Part shown: positions 49,965 to 60,100 of the stretch, in pieces
Numbering within the stretch: the first letter of the stretch is position 1
Layout of the letters: the number at the start of each line of letters is the position of its first letter
Assembly: GCA_040007395.1 (NCBI GenBank)
Contig: JBDTVG010000107.1
Coordinates: forward strand, 66,889 to 130,888
Length of the DNA: 64,000 nucleotides
Direction of reading: 5' to 3'
Source of the DNA: DATGFK01 sp040007395
Lineage (GTDB): Bacteria; Chloroflexota; Anaerolineae; Aggregatilineales; UBA2796
Translations under genes and position numbers: made by a program
Notes under the pieces: model-generated
Database searches by the model: none
What the model was told of the DNA's origin: nothing
What the model saw: the letters and a program-made list of their open reading frames with translations, nothing else

Positions 49965-51296
49965 ATGTCAGAGATACCACAGCAAGACGACGATCTGCCA
50001 CTGGACGACATGGCAGTCATGCACGAACCGCCGATTGATCTGGATGACACCTCGCCAACCGGGATTTTCAAGCGCGATGAACACAAGACCAATCCCCGCA
50101 GCACAGATCGAATCGTGGTACAACGGGCAGGAATGTCTTGGCTAAACTGGCTAATGTCCGGTGCGGCGCTGCTGATCACATTGGCCGCTGGTTGGCTATA
50201 TTTGCAGCAGGCCAATACGCCCGATCCACAGCTACCACAACCGACTCAGCCGAATGTTATTGTCCAGTCTACCGTTGGCTCGACCATCCAGCCAACGCTC
50301 AGTCCGACCCAGATTCCTGTGCAAGTCGCAGGCGATTCGTTAGTGCCGCTGGACGTAGTAGCGGAATCGCTCATGCAGCCCGGTGATACCGTTGCGCCGC
50401 CGGATCGAATCTACCGCCAGCAGACCGCTTATACGATTGCTCCTGTGCGAACTCGCGCCAGTTCGATCCAGTACACCATTCAACCGGGCGATACGTTGGA
50501 TAAGATCGGGCAGCGTTTTGGTCTCTCTACCGATACCATCAGTTGGGCGAACGATGACATCTTCGTCAACCGACTACAGCCCGGTGATCAGTTAACTATT
50601 CTGCCAGAAAATGGCATTGAATATAAAACGGCGAACGAAGAAACAATTCAATCTATCGCGGATAAATATAAAGTATCACCGTTTGCGATTATCGACTCAG
50701 AATATAATCGCCTGTCGAATGCCAGTCCGACGACATTGCTGCCTACCGGACAGACGGTGATCGTTCCCGGTGGAGTCAGCACGCAGAAGGCGCGTTACTG
50801 GGACCCCGGTACATCGTTCAAGAACCCCGCCAAGCCTGTATTAAGCGGCGGTTCCGGGGCCAGCGCCAATGCTCAGGGCGAAGTTTCGTTTGGCGGCGGG
50901 CCGGGGTCATGTGGCTACGAACCCAACAATGGCGGTGGTCCGCTGCGTGTTCCACTCGGTCATTATCAGGTAGTACGCGGATTTTTTCCCGGTCACACCG
51001 GGATCGATCTAGCTGCTCCGACAGGCACAACCGTCTTTGCCGCCGCCAATGGGACAGTTATCTTTGCAGGGTGGAGTAATTGGGGCTATGGCAACAGCAT
51101 TGTGCTAGCGCATGGCAGCTTGCTGACCTTGTACGGACACTTGAGCCGGATCAGTGTAGTGTGCGGTCAAACGGTTAGCGGTGGGCAACCGATCGGCGCG
51201 GTGGGTACAACAGGCAGTTCGACTGGGCCACACCTGCACTTCGAGATTCGACCCGGCGGTGAACCTGTCAACCCGACGCAATACCTATCGTTTTAG
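49965..51296 (+). CDS. Membrane-anchored LysM-M23 peptidoglycan endopeptidase
   Basis: A 443-residue cell-wall enzyme. An acidic cytoplasmic N-terminus with PPIDLDDTSPTGIF (a possible phosphorylation site for the PknB-type kinase) precedes one membrane helix (about 56-75, WLNWLMSGAALLITLAAGWL). Outside lie a Pro/Thr linker and two LysM domains (YTIQPGDTLDKIGQRFGLST and YKTANEETIQSIADKYKVSP). The M23 domain follows with HTGIDLAAPTGTTVFAAANG, GYGNSIVLAHGSLLTLYGHL and GPHLHFEIRPGG; the zinc ligands and catalytic His are present, so it is likely active on peptide cross-links. ATG 49965 is used because AAGGG and AAGAGGA precede it; the codon at 49890 is less likely. Confidence 0.92.
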   Translation: MSEIPQQDDDLPLDDMAVMHEPPIDLDDTSPTGIFKRDEHKTNPRSTDRIVVQRAGMSWLNWLMSGAALLITLAAGWLYLQQANTPDPQLPQPTQPNVIVQSTVGSTIQPTLSPTQIPVQVAGDSLVPLDVVAESLMQPGDTVAPPDRIYRQQTAYTIAPVRTRASSIQYTIQPGDTLDKIGQRFGLSTDTISWANDDIFVNRLQPGDQLTILPENGIEYKTANEETIQSIADKYKVSPFAIIDSEYNRLSNASPTTLLPTGQTVIVPGGVSTQKARYWDPGTSFKNPAKPVLSGGSGASANAQGEVSFGGGPGSCGYEPNNGGGPLRVPLGHYQVVRGFFPGHTGIDLAAPTGTTVFAAANGTVIFAGWSNWGYGNSIVLAHGSLLTLYGHLSRISVVCGQTVSGGQPIGAVGTTGSSTGPHLHFEIRPGGEPVNPTQYLSF

Positions 51297-51369
51297 CGAA
51301 ATTCACTTTATCGTAAGTTCATTTTCGCTAGGGGTGAGGGGATACCTGCCCTGATTCTTTAATCGCGCC

Positions 51370-51398
51370 TTGTACACAGGGCTATAATCTGCTATAGT
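51370..51398 (+). promoter_or_regulatory. Predicted promoter of the DEAD-box helicase gene
   Basis: TTGTAC (51370-51375), 17 bp, TATAGT (51393-51398). A second -10-like TATAAT lies at 51383. The transcript would begin near 51405, 27 bases before the ATT start codon. Confidence 0.4.
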
Positions 51399-51431
51399 CT
51401 ATCACTCTCATTACCGGAAAGGTAGGCTACT

Positions 51432-53078
51432 ATTACGACGTTTGCTGAACTTGGCTTGAGTGAACTTACGCTCAAGGCCATTGTAGAACTTGGCTATGAA
51501 GAACCAACCCCCATCCAACTGCAAACCATCAGCAAGATGCTTGCAGGCGCGGATGTGATTGCACAGGCACAGACAGGCACCGGAAAAACTGCTGCGTTTG
51601 CGCTGCCTATCATTGAGAATCTTGATCAAAATGTCACTACACCGCAGGCGTTAGTGCTAACCCCGACCCGTGAACTTGCCGTACAAGTTGCGGAGGCGTT
51701 TCACTCCTACGGGAAATATCACAAGATCTCTGTCTTGCCTGTTTATGGTGGACAGCCGATTGAACGGCAATTGCGCGGGCTGGATCGGGGTGTGCAGGTG
51801 GTGGTGGGTACACCGGGTCGCTTACTCGACCACATCCGGCGCGGTACGCTCAAATTGGGCGATGTGCGTGTGGTCATCCTCGATGAAGCCGACGAAATGT
51901 TGGCGATGGGCTTTATCGAAGACATCGAGACGATCTTGCAGGAAACTCCTGACACACGACAGACCGGGCTTTTCTCGGCAACCATGCCTAGCCCGATAGT
52001 CCATCTGGCGCAACGCTACCTGCACGATCCACAGCGGATCACTGCCGAAGCTGCCCAGATGACCGTACCGCAGGTGCGCCAGATCTATTATGAAGTCGGC
52101 GCACGCGATAAGTTTGAAGTGTTGAGTCGCATTCTCGACTTCGAGATGCCCACCTCCGCCATTGTGTTTTGCCGCACCAAAAGCGAAGTTGATACGCTGG
52201 GCGAACGGTTGACGGCGCGGGCATATCCTGCCGAAACGCTGCACGGCGACCTCAACCAGACGCAGCGGGATCGCGTCATGGGGCGCTTCCGCAGTGGGCA
52301 AGTGGAACTGCTGGTCGCTACCGATGTTGCCGCACGCGGTCTGGACATTGAACTGGTCTCGCATGTGATCAATTATGATATGCCACACGATGCCGAGATT
52401 TATGTTCACCGCATCGGGCGAACAGGCCGTGCCGGACGCACTGGCAGCGCCATCACACTAGTTACGCCACGCGAACGGCGGTTGCTTGCCATGATCGAAC
52501 GAGCGACAGGTGCGAAGATCCAGCGGATGCGTTTGCCAACTGTTGCTGATGTTATTGCTCGCCGCCGCGAATCGTTCAAAGAGACCCTTATCGAGACGAT
52601 CTCTGGGGGCGGACTAGAATCATATCAAGTGCTGGCTGAGGCGCTTAGTGAAGAATACAGCCCGACGGATCTAGCAGCAGCGGCATTCAAGATGCTGCTT
52701 GGCGATCAACAGGAAGAAATCGAAGACAGGCTGGCAGCGGCAGAACCGCCGGATCGTCAACTGCGGAATGACCGTGACGAGCGCGAGGACCGTTACCGCC
52801 CACAGCGCCGGGAGCGTGGGTTCGGACCGGACAGCGGTATGACTCGCCTATACTTGGACATCGGACGCGATGACGGTGTACGCCCTGCCGATATTGTCGG
52901 CGCGATTGCCAATGAAGCCGGGATTCCGGGTCGGGCGATTGGCGCAATTGAACTGTACGATCACTTTGCTTTTGTCGAAGTGCCGGAGAATCAATCGGAA
53001 AAAGTGCTAAAGGCGCTGAAAAGCACCATGATTCGTAAGCGCAAAGTTACGGCGAGTATCGCCAGACCGCGCCGCTAA
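51432..53078 (+). CDS. DEAD-box RNA helicase with DbpA-type RNA-binding domain; apparent ATT start
   Basis: A 548-residue ATP-dependent RNA helicase. Motifs: Q motif YEEPTPIQLQTISK, motif I AQTGTGKTAAFALP, Ia PTRELAVQVAEAF, II VVILDEADEML, III FSATMP, then SAIVFCRTKSEV, VATDVAARGLDIE and YVHRIGRTGRAGRTG. The C-terminal 75 residues are a DbpA-like RNA-binding domain (MTRLYLDIGRDDGVRPADIV, AIELYDHFAFVEVPE) as in CsdA-type helicases acting in ribosome assembly. Start: the first ATG-type codon available is TTG 51456, but the family begins with MTTFAELGL. The codons ATT ACG ACG TTT at 51432 encode exactly that, with an in-frame TAG at 51423 and a GGAAAGG-AGG site upstream, so I infer ATT initiation. 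Confidence 0.9.
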   Translation: MTTFAELGLSELTLKAIVELGYEEPTPIQLQTISKMLAGADVIAQAQTGTGKTAAFALPIIENLDQNVTTPQALVLTPTRELAVQVAEAFHSYGKYHKISVLPVYGGQPIERQLRGLDRGVQVVVGTPGRLLDHIRRGTLKLGDVRVVILDEADEMLAMGFIEDIETILQETPDTRQTGLFSATMPSPIVHLAQRYLHDPQRITAEAAQMTVPQVRQIYYEVGARDKFEVLSRILDFEMPTSAIVFCRTKSEVDTLGERLTARAYPAETLHGDLNQTQRDRVMGRFRSGQVELLVATDVAARGLDIELVSHVINYDMPHDAEIYVHRIGRTGRAGRTGSAITLVTPRERRLLAMIERATGAKIQRMRLPTVADVIARRRESFKETLIETISGGGLESYQVLAEALSEEYSPTDLAAAAFKMLLGDQQEEIEDRLAAAEPPDRQLRNDRDEREDRYRPQRRERGFGPDSGMTRLYLDIGRDDGVRPADIVGAIANEAGIPGRAIGAIELYDHFAFVEVPENQSEKVLKALKSTMIRKRKVTASIARPRR

Positions 53079-53085
53079 TCCTAAC

Positions 53086-55080
53086 TTAACGGCTCAGTCG
53101 GTACAGGTAAAAGACGAGACTACCATCTTCCTTGATGCTATCGTCGTAGATCTCGACTAGCGAGCCGCTGGGAAAACGCTGTTGAAGCGTGTTGATTTCT
53201 GCAAAACGGGCCAATGGCACAAAGACTGCCAATGGCCTGTTATTTTTTAGCTGATCAAGTTGTCGATCCTGAGCGCTTTCGACACGGATAAAAGGCTTGC
53301 CCGCCATTATATACTTGACGATCTCCGATTGATCAAGCACAGGTTCAGGATCGCGCATGAGCACGACCTGATCGCCCGATTCATAGGCGCTGACCATTTC
53401 CTGCCCCAAATGGTTCATTGCCCACGTGGAAGGCTTTGCCAGATAATTTGCCCCCGGTACATAGATCGTCAGATAAAAGATCAAATTTGCTACGCACAAA
53501 ACTACCCCAATCATAGGAACCGCCCATTTCCCTAGTCGGAGGCGCGATCCGAAACTTGCCAGAATTACATCGGGCAACGTTGCCAGCTTTAACGCTCCGA
53601 TGCCGACGAACACCGCAATTGCCGCCAACGTTGGAAAATAACGCTGATACTGCGGTGGATTGACAGTTAGCGCCGAACCGAGCAGAATCACCACACCGCT
53701 CCAGATCAGTGGTAATGCCCATTTGGGGTGTCGCCATGCCGCGACAATCGCGATGGCTGTTCCTAGAATCAATGGAACACTGCCAATTACTCCTGCGATT
53801 GTGGAACCGGAACCATACCAACCCGCATGATCGGGAACCGACACCAATCCTAGAAATGCCCGTGTGACCTGTCTCACGGCTAACTGCCATGTGTTTAAGC
53901 CCTCTTCAGCGGCAACCTGAACACCTACCGTTGCCAACATCGTATAGGGTTCGTAACCGGAGGAATCTGTTTGTTTAGTGGTAAACCAACTTGTGATGGA
54001 CGGCAGCATAACGATCAAAGTTGCAAACGGAATTAACAGCAGCAATCGCCACTGTCGTTGAATCAATTCGCGTTGACGCAGCCACAAGAATATCACGTAA
54101 GCCAACATCGCCAGTGGGATCAGCCGCGCTCCTTGATAAAAAAGCTGGGCAAACCCAAGCGCTAGGCCACACAAAGCATAGTCAAGTGCCGTGCCACGTC
54201 GCAGTCCACGCAGCAAAAAATAGAAAGCCAATGTCGCGAATAGCTCGTCGCCAACCTGATTGAGCGCCAATCGGCTGAACTGGACATGATATGCCCAAGT
54301 CAGCGTGAACAATGAAGCCAACACAGCCAGTTGCCATCCGGCGAATTCACGGGCGAGCAAGTAGATCGCGACCACACCAAGCGAGCCGAGTAGTGCCGAA
54401 GGGAGACGCGCCGCTACTGGGGTTTGCCCCAACACGCCCGACGACATCCCGATAAGCGTCGGATAGAATGCCTGAAAAGAGTGATAACCCGGCGCAAATG
54501 GGTTCGCGACAAAATTTGCCTGTCGAATCTGGGTGCCTTGCCATGCGAATTTGGCTTCATCCAGATCGAACACATAAGGTTCAGCGTTGAGATTCATGCC
54601 CCGTACCAATAAAGCGATCACGAATAGGCCGAGCAAGAATCCAAATTCCCAACGGTGCAATGCCAATGTATCAGGCTGATTTGTGCGGGACGTTATGGGA
54701 CGTACTGCCTGAATAAAGGTTGCTATGGACAGTAGCCATACCACAAGATATTCTGCAACGCTGGCTTGCTGTGGTTCTAGAGTCGTGCGCCATGCTACCC
54801 ACCCTGCCAGACCGACTGACCCCGCTAGCCAGATCCATCGGATGTGCAGGGTGTCAATTTGTTCGAGTGTGTGGTCGGTTGTCATCATTGGCCTGATGCC
54901 GCCCAGCGCGATGATTAGCAGTGCCAAACCAGACAACATCACCCACAAACCGATATCGGCGAAGGATTGATTGTGAAGAGTCAGCCCGCCGAGGATAAAC
55001 CCTTGACCGATAAAAGTTAATGGTAACGCCTGCAATAAGATCACGATTCCCCGTATAGGTCGGGCAGAAGTAACCGCCAT
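53086..55080 (-). CDS. GT39/ArnT-type membrane glycosyltransferase, copy 2
   Basis: A 664-residue polytopic membrane protein with about 12-13 hydrophobic segments and a C-terminal soluble domain (from about 560). The extracytoplasmic loop 1 contains NLNAEPYVFDLDEAKFAWQG, whose Asp-Glu pair is the catalytic feature of dolichyl/undecaprenyl-phosphate-mannose (PMT, ArnT) enzymes. GVLGQTPVAARLPSALLGSL and FSRLALNQVGDELFATLAFY are conserved in this group. It probably transfers a sugar from a polyprenyl-phosphate carrier to a protein or lipid outside the membrane. It is a tandem paralogue of the next gene upstream, nine bases away; the sequences share most of their motifs, so it arose by duplication. 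Confidence 0.88.
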   Translation of the reverse strand: MAVTSARPIRGIVILLQALPLTFIGQGFILGGLTLHNQSFADIGLWVMLSGLALLIIALGGIRPMMTTDHTLEQIDTLHIRWIWLAGSVGLAGWVAWRTTLEPQQASVAEYLVVWLLSIATFIQAVRPITSRTNQPDTLALHRWEFGFLLGLFVIALLVRGMNLNAEPYVFDLDEAKFAWQGTQIRQANFVANPFAPGYHSFQAFYPTLIGMSSGVLGQTPVAARLPSALLGSLGVVAIYLLAREFAGWQLAVLASLFTLTWAYHVQFSRLALNQVGDELFATLAFYFLLRGLRRGTALDYALCGLALGFAQLFYQGARLIPLAMLAYVIFLWLRQRELIQRQWRLLLLIPFATLIVMLPSITSWFTTKQTDSSGYEPYTMLATVGVQVAAEEGLNTWQLAVRQVTRAFLGLVSVPDHAGWYGSGSTIAGVIGSVPLILGTAIAIVAAWRHPKWALPLIWSGVVILLGSALTVNPPQYQRYFPTLAAIAVFVGIGALKLATLPDVILASFGSRLRLGKWAVPMIGVVLCVANLIFYLTIYVPGANYLAKPSTWAMNHLGQEMVSAYESGDQVVLMRDPEPVLDQSEIVKYIMAGKPFIRVESAQDRQLDQLKNNRPLAVFVPLARFAEINTLQQRFPSGSLVEIYDDSIKEDGSLVFYLYRLSR

Positions 55081-55089
55081 CAGCGTAAT

Positions 55090-57087
55090 TTATCCTTGCT
55101 TTGCGTAAACATAAAAGGCGAAGCTGCCATCTTCAGTCGGTAAGTCGTTGTGAAACTCTGTGATCGTTCCGCCGGGAAGTTTCTGCTGAAGCTTTTCCAG
55201 ATCATTTTGTCGGCTGTGCGGGACAAAGATCGCGAATGGTTTGGCAGGGCTTACACTATTCAATCGGCTATCTTGTGCTCCATCAATCACGGTGTAGGCG
55301 TTGTCTGCCATCATATAGTTGACAATCTCGGATCGGTCAAAGATTTGGGTCGCATCAATCTCAAGCTGTGCAGGGTCACTATCTACCACTACCTGACTGC
55401 CTTTAGCGTAAGCGCTAACCATTTCTCGCGCCAGATGATTAAGTGTCCATGTCGAAGGTTTCGCCAGATACCTTGCGTCCGGCACATAAACACCCAGATA
55501 GAACGCCAGATTTGCTACGCATAACACCCCGCCAAGCGTGATAACCACCGTATTTGTCAGCCGCAACTGTGCGCCAAAATGTGTCAGCAGCATATCGGGC
55601 AAGCGAGCTACCATCCATGCACCCAGTCCAACCAATAGGGCGATAGCGGGTGCTGCCGGAAAATAGCGTTGATACTGTGGCGGCGCAACTGAGAGCGCCG
55701 ACCCAATGAGGATCACCAAGCCGCCCCAGATTATTGGTAAGACCCATTTGGGATGCCGCCACGCCACCGCCACAACTATCACGAGTCCTAGAATAAGCGG
55801 TGCGCCCCCCACCACTCCCGGCAGAGTCGAGCCGGGGCCGTACCACCCTTCACGATCATACAGCGAAAACAGCGCCAGAAAGGATAGTGAGACCTGTTCG
55901 CCCGCGAATTGAAGTGTGCTTTTGCCCGACTCCAGCGCTTGTTGGAGTTCCTCGCCTGTCATAGTATAAGGCTGCGAGTGGGTGATCAGCGGCTTGTTGA
56001 GCGAGATAAGGATCGCGTTCTGCGGCAGCGTAACGATAAAGGCCGCCAGCGGGATCAATAGCAGCAAGCGCCATTGCTGGATTAATTCGCGTTGGCGCCG
56101 CCAGAGGAAAAGCACATAAGCCACCATCGCTAGTGGCACAATCCGCCCGCCCAGATAAAAAAACTGCGCTGTGCCTACTGCCAGCCCGCACAACGCATAA
56201 TCCGTTGCGGAACCCCGCCGCAGACCCCGCAGCAGAAAATAGAAGGCCAGCGTTGCGAACAACGCATCGCCTACCTGATTCAGTGCTAATCGGCTGAACT
56301 GGATATGATACGACCAACTGAGCATAAACCCCGAAGCCAACAACGCCACTTGCCAGCCATAAAGTTCACGCGCCAGCAAATATAGCGCCAGTATGCCTAG
56401 CGACCCGATAATCGCTGAGGGCAGGCGGGCGGCCTCCATCGTTTGACCAAAAATGAGCGAAGACGCGCCCATCAACGCCGGATAGAGCATCGGATAGGAT
56501 TGGTAGCCCGGTGCGAATGGGCTGACAATAAAGTTATTGTGTCGAACCATCGCACCGCGCCATGCAAACTTGGCTTCGTCAAGATCGAAAACTCGTGGTT
56601 CTGAGTTGAGGTTAACGCCCCGTACCAACATAGCCACGACGAACAACACAAGTAACAGCCCATATTCCCAACGCTTCAATGCCCATTTGTCGTCATGAAC
56701 GGTATGTGGGGATCGAATGGCCTGCACGAAGGCGAACAATGCAAGAGTCCAGACGATCAAATGCTCAACGATATGGGCTTCTTGCACCGTCGAACGCCAG
56801 ATCGTCCAGACTAACAACACAAGTGAAACGATTAACCATCGCCACTTGATATGTAGCCCGTCAATGGATTCCGGTGCAGAGTCGGTTGGAATAGGTAGTT
56901 TCACACCGCGTGTACCAACCAACAGTAGAGCAATCCCCGCCAAAGTTAGCCGCAACCCCGCATCGACCAGCGGACGATCTCGCACGGTAAGCCCATACAA
57001 GATCTGCAACTGACCCATAATTGCCGCCGCCAGTGCGCTCACCAGCAGAATCAGTCTGCCGAAGGTAATCCAGCGGGCTTTTGTCAC
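55090..57087 (-). CDS. GT39/ArnT-type membrane glycosyltransferase, copy 1
   Basis: A 665-residue paralogue of the gene that follows it. The loop with NLNSEPRVFDLDEAKFAWRG keeps the Asp-Glu pair; FGQTMEAARLPSAIIGSLGI and FSRLALNQVGDALFATLAFY repeat nearly word for word between the two copies, while the middle (residues about 355-440, LISLNKPLITHSQPYTMTGE) and the C-terminal domain differ more, so acceptor choice may differ. Both are multi-pass with N-terminal helices and a soluble tail. The start is GTG 57087. The histidine kinase gene ends 43 bp upstream, suggesting that kinase and both enzymes are co-transcribed; any control of glycosylation by that kinase is an inference. Confidence 0.88.
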   Translation of the reverse strand: MTKARWITFGRLILLVSALAAAIMGQLQILYGLTVRDRPLVDAGLRLTLAGIALLLVGTRGVKLPIPTDSAPESIDGLHIKWRWLIVSLVLLVWTIWRSTVQEAHIVEHLIVWTLALFAFVQAIRSPHTVHDDKWALKRWEYGLLLVLFVVAMLVRGVNLNSEPRVFDLDEAKFAWRGAMVRHNNFIVSPFAPGYQSYPMLYPALMGASSLIFGQTMEAARLPSAIIGSLGILALYLLARELYGWQVALLASGFMLSWSYHIQFSRLALNQVGDALFATLAFYFLLRGLRRGSATDYALCGLAVGTAQFFYLGGRIVPLAMVAYVLFLWRRQRELIQQWRLLLLIPLAAFIVTLPQNAILISLNKPLITHSQPYTMTGEELQQALESGKSTLQFAGEQVSLSFLALFSLYDREGWYGPGSTLPGVVGGAPLILGLVIVVAVAWRHPKWVLPIIWGGLVILIGSALSVAPPQYQRYFPAAPAIALLVGLGAWMVARLPDMLLTHFGAQLRLTNTVVITLGGVLCVANLAFYLGVYVPDARYLAKPSTWTLNHLAREMVSAYAKGSQVVVDSDPAQLEIDATQIFDRSEIVNYMMADNAYTVIDGAQDSRLNSVSPAKPFAIFVPHSRQNDLEKLQQKLPGGTITEFHNDLPTEDGSFAFYVYAKQG

Positions 57088-57129
57088 AAAGTTAATCCCT
57101 CGATAGCCCTTCGACGCTGCTTCAAGGCG

Positions 57130-60100
57130 CTATTCCGCTATTGGCAGGTAGATGTTAAAGGTGGTTCCTTCGCCGGGAGTGCTTTCTACCGAGACATACC
57201 CGTTGTGAAGGTCCACGATCCCCTTTGCCACACTGAGTCCTAGGCCTGTTCCCGGAATAGTTAGTTCACCAACATGCCGTCCTCGGTAGAAATAGTCGAA
57301 CAGATGCGGCATGTCTTCTGACTCAATCCCGGTTCCGGTATCGGTGACACTCAGGCGAATGCACTTGACCTGCTCGACAAGCTTTGTCTGGACATCAATG
57401 TGGCCTGCTGGTGTGTAATTGATAGCGTTTGTGAGTAAGTTAATGATAACGTGGCTCAGTTCGTCAGCGTTGCCCAGAACAAAGGGCAGATCGGCAGCAG
57501 CCTCAAAATGCATCGCCAGTCCGGCGATTTCAGCGAGAGGAGCATAGGCGGCGACTGCTTCTTGGACGATCACATTAATATCAAGCGGTACGAGCGTGAT
57601 CTGGTCTCGATGATCCTGTAAACGTGAAAAGTTAAGAATGCTTTTGATCAGATCCGTGAGCCGGGTGACTTGCAGTTTGAGGCTGGCAATATGGCGCTGC
57701 TGGTTTTCGATGGGGCTATTTTCGATCAGATACACCGCTGTATTGAGGATCGAAACCGGGGTACGCAGTTCATGCGAAATGTCCGCAATAAATTTAGTTT
57801 TAAGCTGATCAAGCTCCATCAGCCGTGTATTGGCAGTTTCGAGTTCGGTAGTACGTTCCGCCACACGCCTTTCCAGAGTCTCGATCACTTCAGCGCGGTG
57901 CAGGGCATTCGCCCCAATATCCGTGATCGCAATCAGGAGCCGCAGTTCTTCGTTCGTAATTGGTGTGGCACGGCCTACCCAAAATACCCCGCCAGTCCGC
58001 TCCTGAGCGTTCAATGGGACTCCAGCCTCGGCGCTTGGGCCGTCGTACTGGTTAGGTAATGATCTTGCGCCCGAATCGTTGATCGGGGTTGGGCTAGCAT
58101 AGGGTTGCCCAGTCGTCATGATTTGCATGGTCAACCCAAACTTGAGCGGAGTTCGTACAGTCGTTAAATTGCTAGCGTTGTCCCGTGCGATCTCATATAC
58201 CAATTCGTCCGCTGTCAGATCGGGGGTCGCCAACGCGGCAAGATCGATGGACAACAGTGCAAAAAGCTGTTCAAAGATAACCGTTAATATCTCGGCACGA
58301 CTGGCTGCTTTACGCAGTAACGCCGCAATGCTGACCAAAACTTCTAGTTCGCGCTCGTGCTGTTTACGCTCAGAGATGTCACGGCTGATGCCCACTAGCC
58401 CAGTAATTTTGCCATCACTATCTCGCAGAGGAACTTTTGTGGTAAGCATCCAGCGTGTCTTACCCGTGACCAAAGTTATATTCGGTTCTTCTACATTGAG
58501 CAGCATTTGGCCTGATTGCATCAAGGCTTGCTCATCCGCATAAAATTTTGCTGCGATCTCTGGAGGATGAAAATCGAAGTCGGTTTTACCTCTGATTTCT
58601 TCGGGATTGGCTAGGCCAAGCTCCAGCGTACTCCTTAACGTCGCCATCACGAAGCGGCTTTCAACATCTTTTATGAAGATATAGTCCGGCAAGTTATCAA
58701 AGAGGGTCCGCAACAAATGGCGCTCCGCCGCGAGGGCTTGTTCAGTCCCTTTACGTTCGGTGATGTCACGGCTGATGCCCACTAACCCGATAATTTTTCC
58801 CGTACTATCCCGCATCGGAACTTTGGTAACAAGCGTCCAGATTAATTTGCCGTCTGCCAAATTGAGAACCTGTTCCTCTCTATTGAAGAGCGATTCGCCA
58901 GAGTGTATCAAGGCTTGGTCTTCGGCATAAAATTGAGCCGCCATCTCTGAGGGGAATAAATCAAAATCGGTTTTGCCAACAATTTCATCGGGGCTGTTCA
59001 ATCCAGCATTTAACGCGCTCTTAAAATTGACGGTTATAAAGCGACTCCGGGTGTCTTTAATATAGATATGGTCAGGGAGGTTATCGAACAGTGTACGTAA
59101 CAGATTACGTTCCGCCGCGAGGGCTTGCTCCGTCTCCTTACGTTCGGTGATGTCACGACTGATCCCTATTAATCCAGTAATATTGCCTTCGCCATCTCGC
59201 AAGGGAACTTTTGTTGAGTTCATCCAACGTAATTCACCAGTCGTTCTTTTGAGCGCTTGTTCCTCTTTATTGAGCAGCGGTTGCCCCGACTGAATTAACT
59301 CCTGCTCGTCTGTATAATATTCGGTTGCCATCTCTAGGGGAAAGAAATCGAAGTCAGTTTTGCCAACGGCCTCTTCCAGGGTGTTTAGCCCTAGATCTTT
59401 CACACTTCTGACGTTAAGCAGAATAAAACGGCTCTGAGTATCTTTAATATAGATATAATCGTACAAATTATCGAAAAGGGTACGCAGCAAGTTGCGTTCG
59501 TGTGCAAGGGCTTGCTCAGTCTGCTTGCGCTCAGTAATGTCATACCCGATGCTCTGGAACTCAATTAAATTGCCCGACTCATTGTATATTGCCCGCATCG
59601 TCCACTGCTGCCAGCGCATTTCGCCGCTTGCCAGAAAGATACGTTCATCTGCTTCAGCTACTGGATTATCGCGGGTGAGGGCATTCCTGAGATGCAAAAC
59701 GTGTTCCCGATCTTCAGCCATGAGATCCGGAAAAAAGTTGTAGTTGCTAATATCTTCGATCTTAAAATAACGGCGATAGGATTCATTGATATAAGTAACG
59801 GTGCCATCCAGCTTAGAACAGCAGATCATCCCACTCTGATTTTCGACCAATTCCCGAAAGCGATATTCACGTTTCCGTAACGCTATTTCCTCTTGGCTGA
59901 GTTGCGCGATGCGCGATGCGAGTTGTAGCTTGCCTTCGACAAGCTGGCTGATCTCCATTTTATCGCGGGCCGATCGGAAGGCCAATGCAAGAAAAATCAG
60001 AATGAGGGTGATGACTATCAAGGCAATATGTGCGACATTTGCCGACAAAAATACCAATCCAGAGTCGCCATATACAATATGCAGTAAAGAGATAATCAAC

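Noticed and set aside
58366..59529. Possible assembly duplication inside the histidine kinase gene
   Set aside because: The three PAS units differ at many positions and keep the frame, which fits evolved duplication rather than an assembly artefact.
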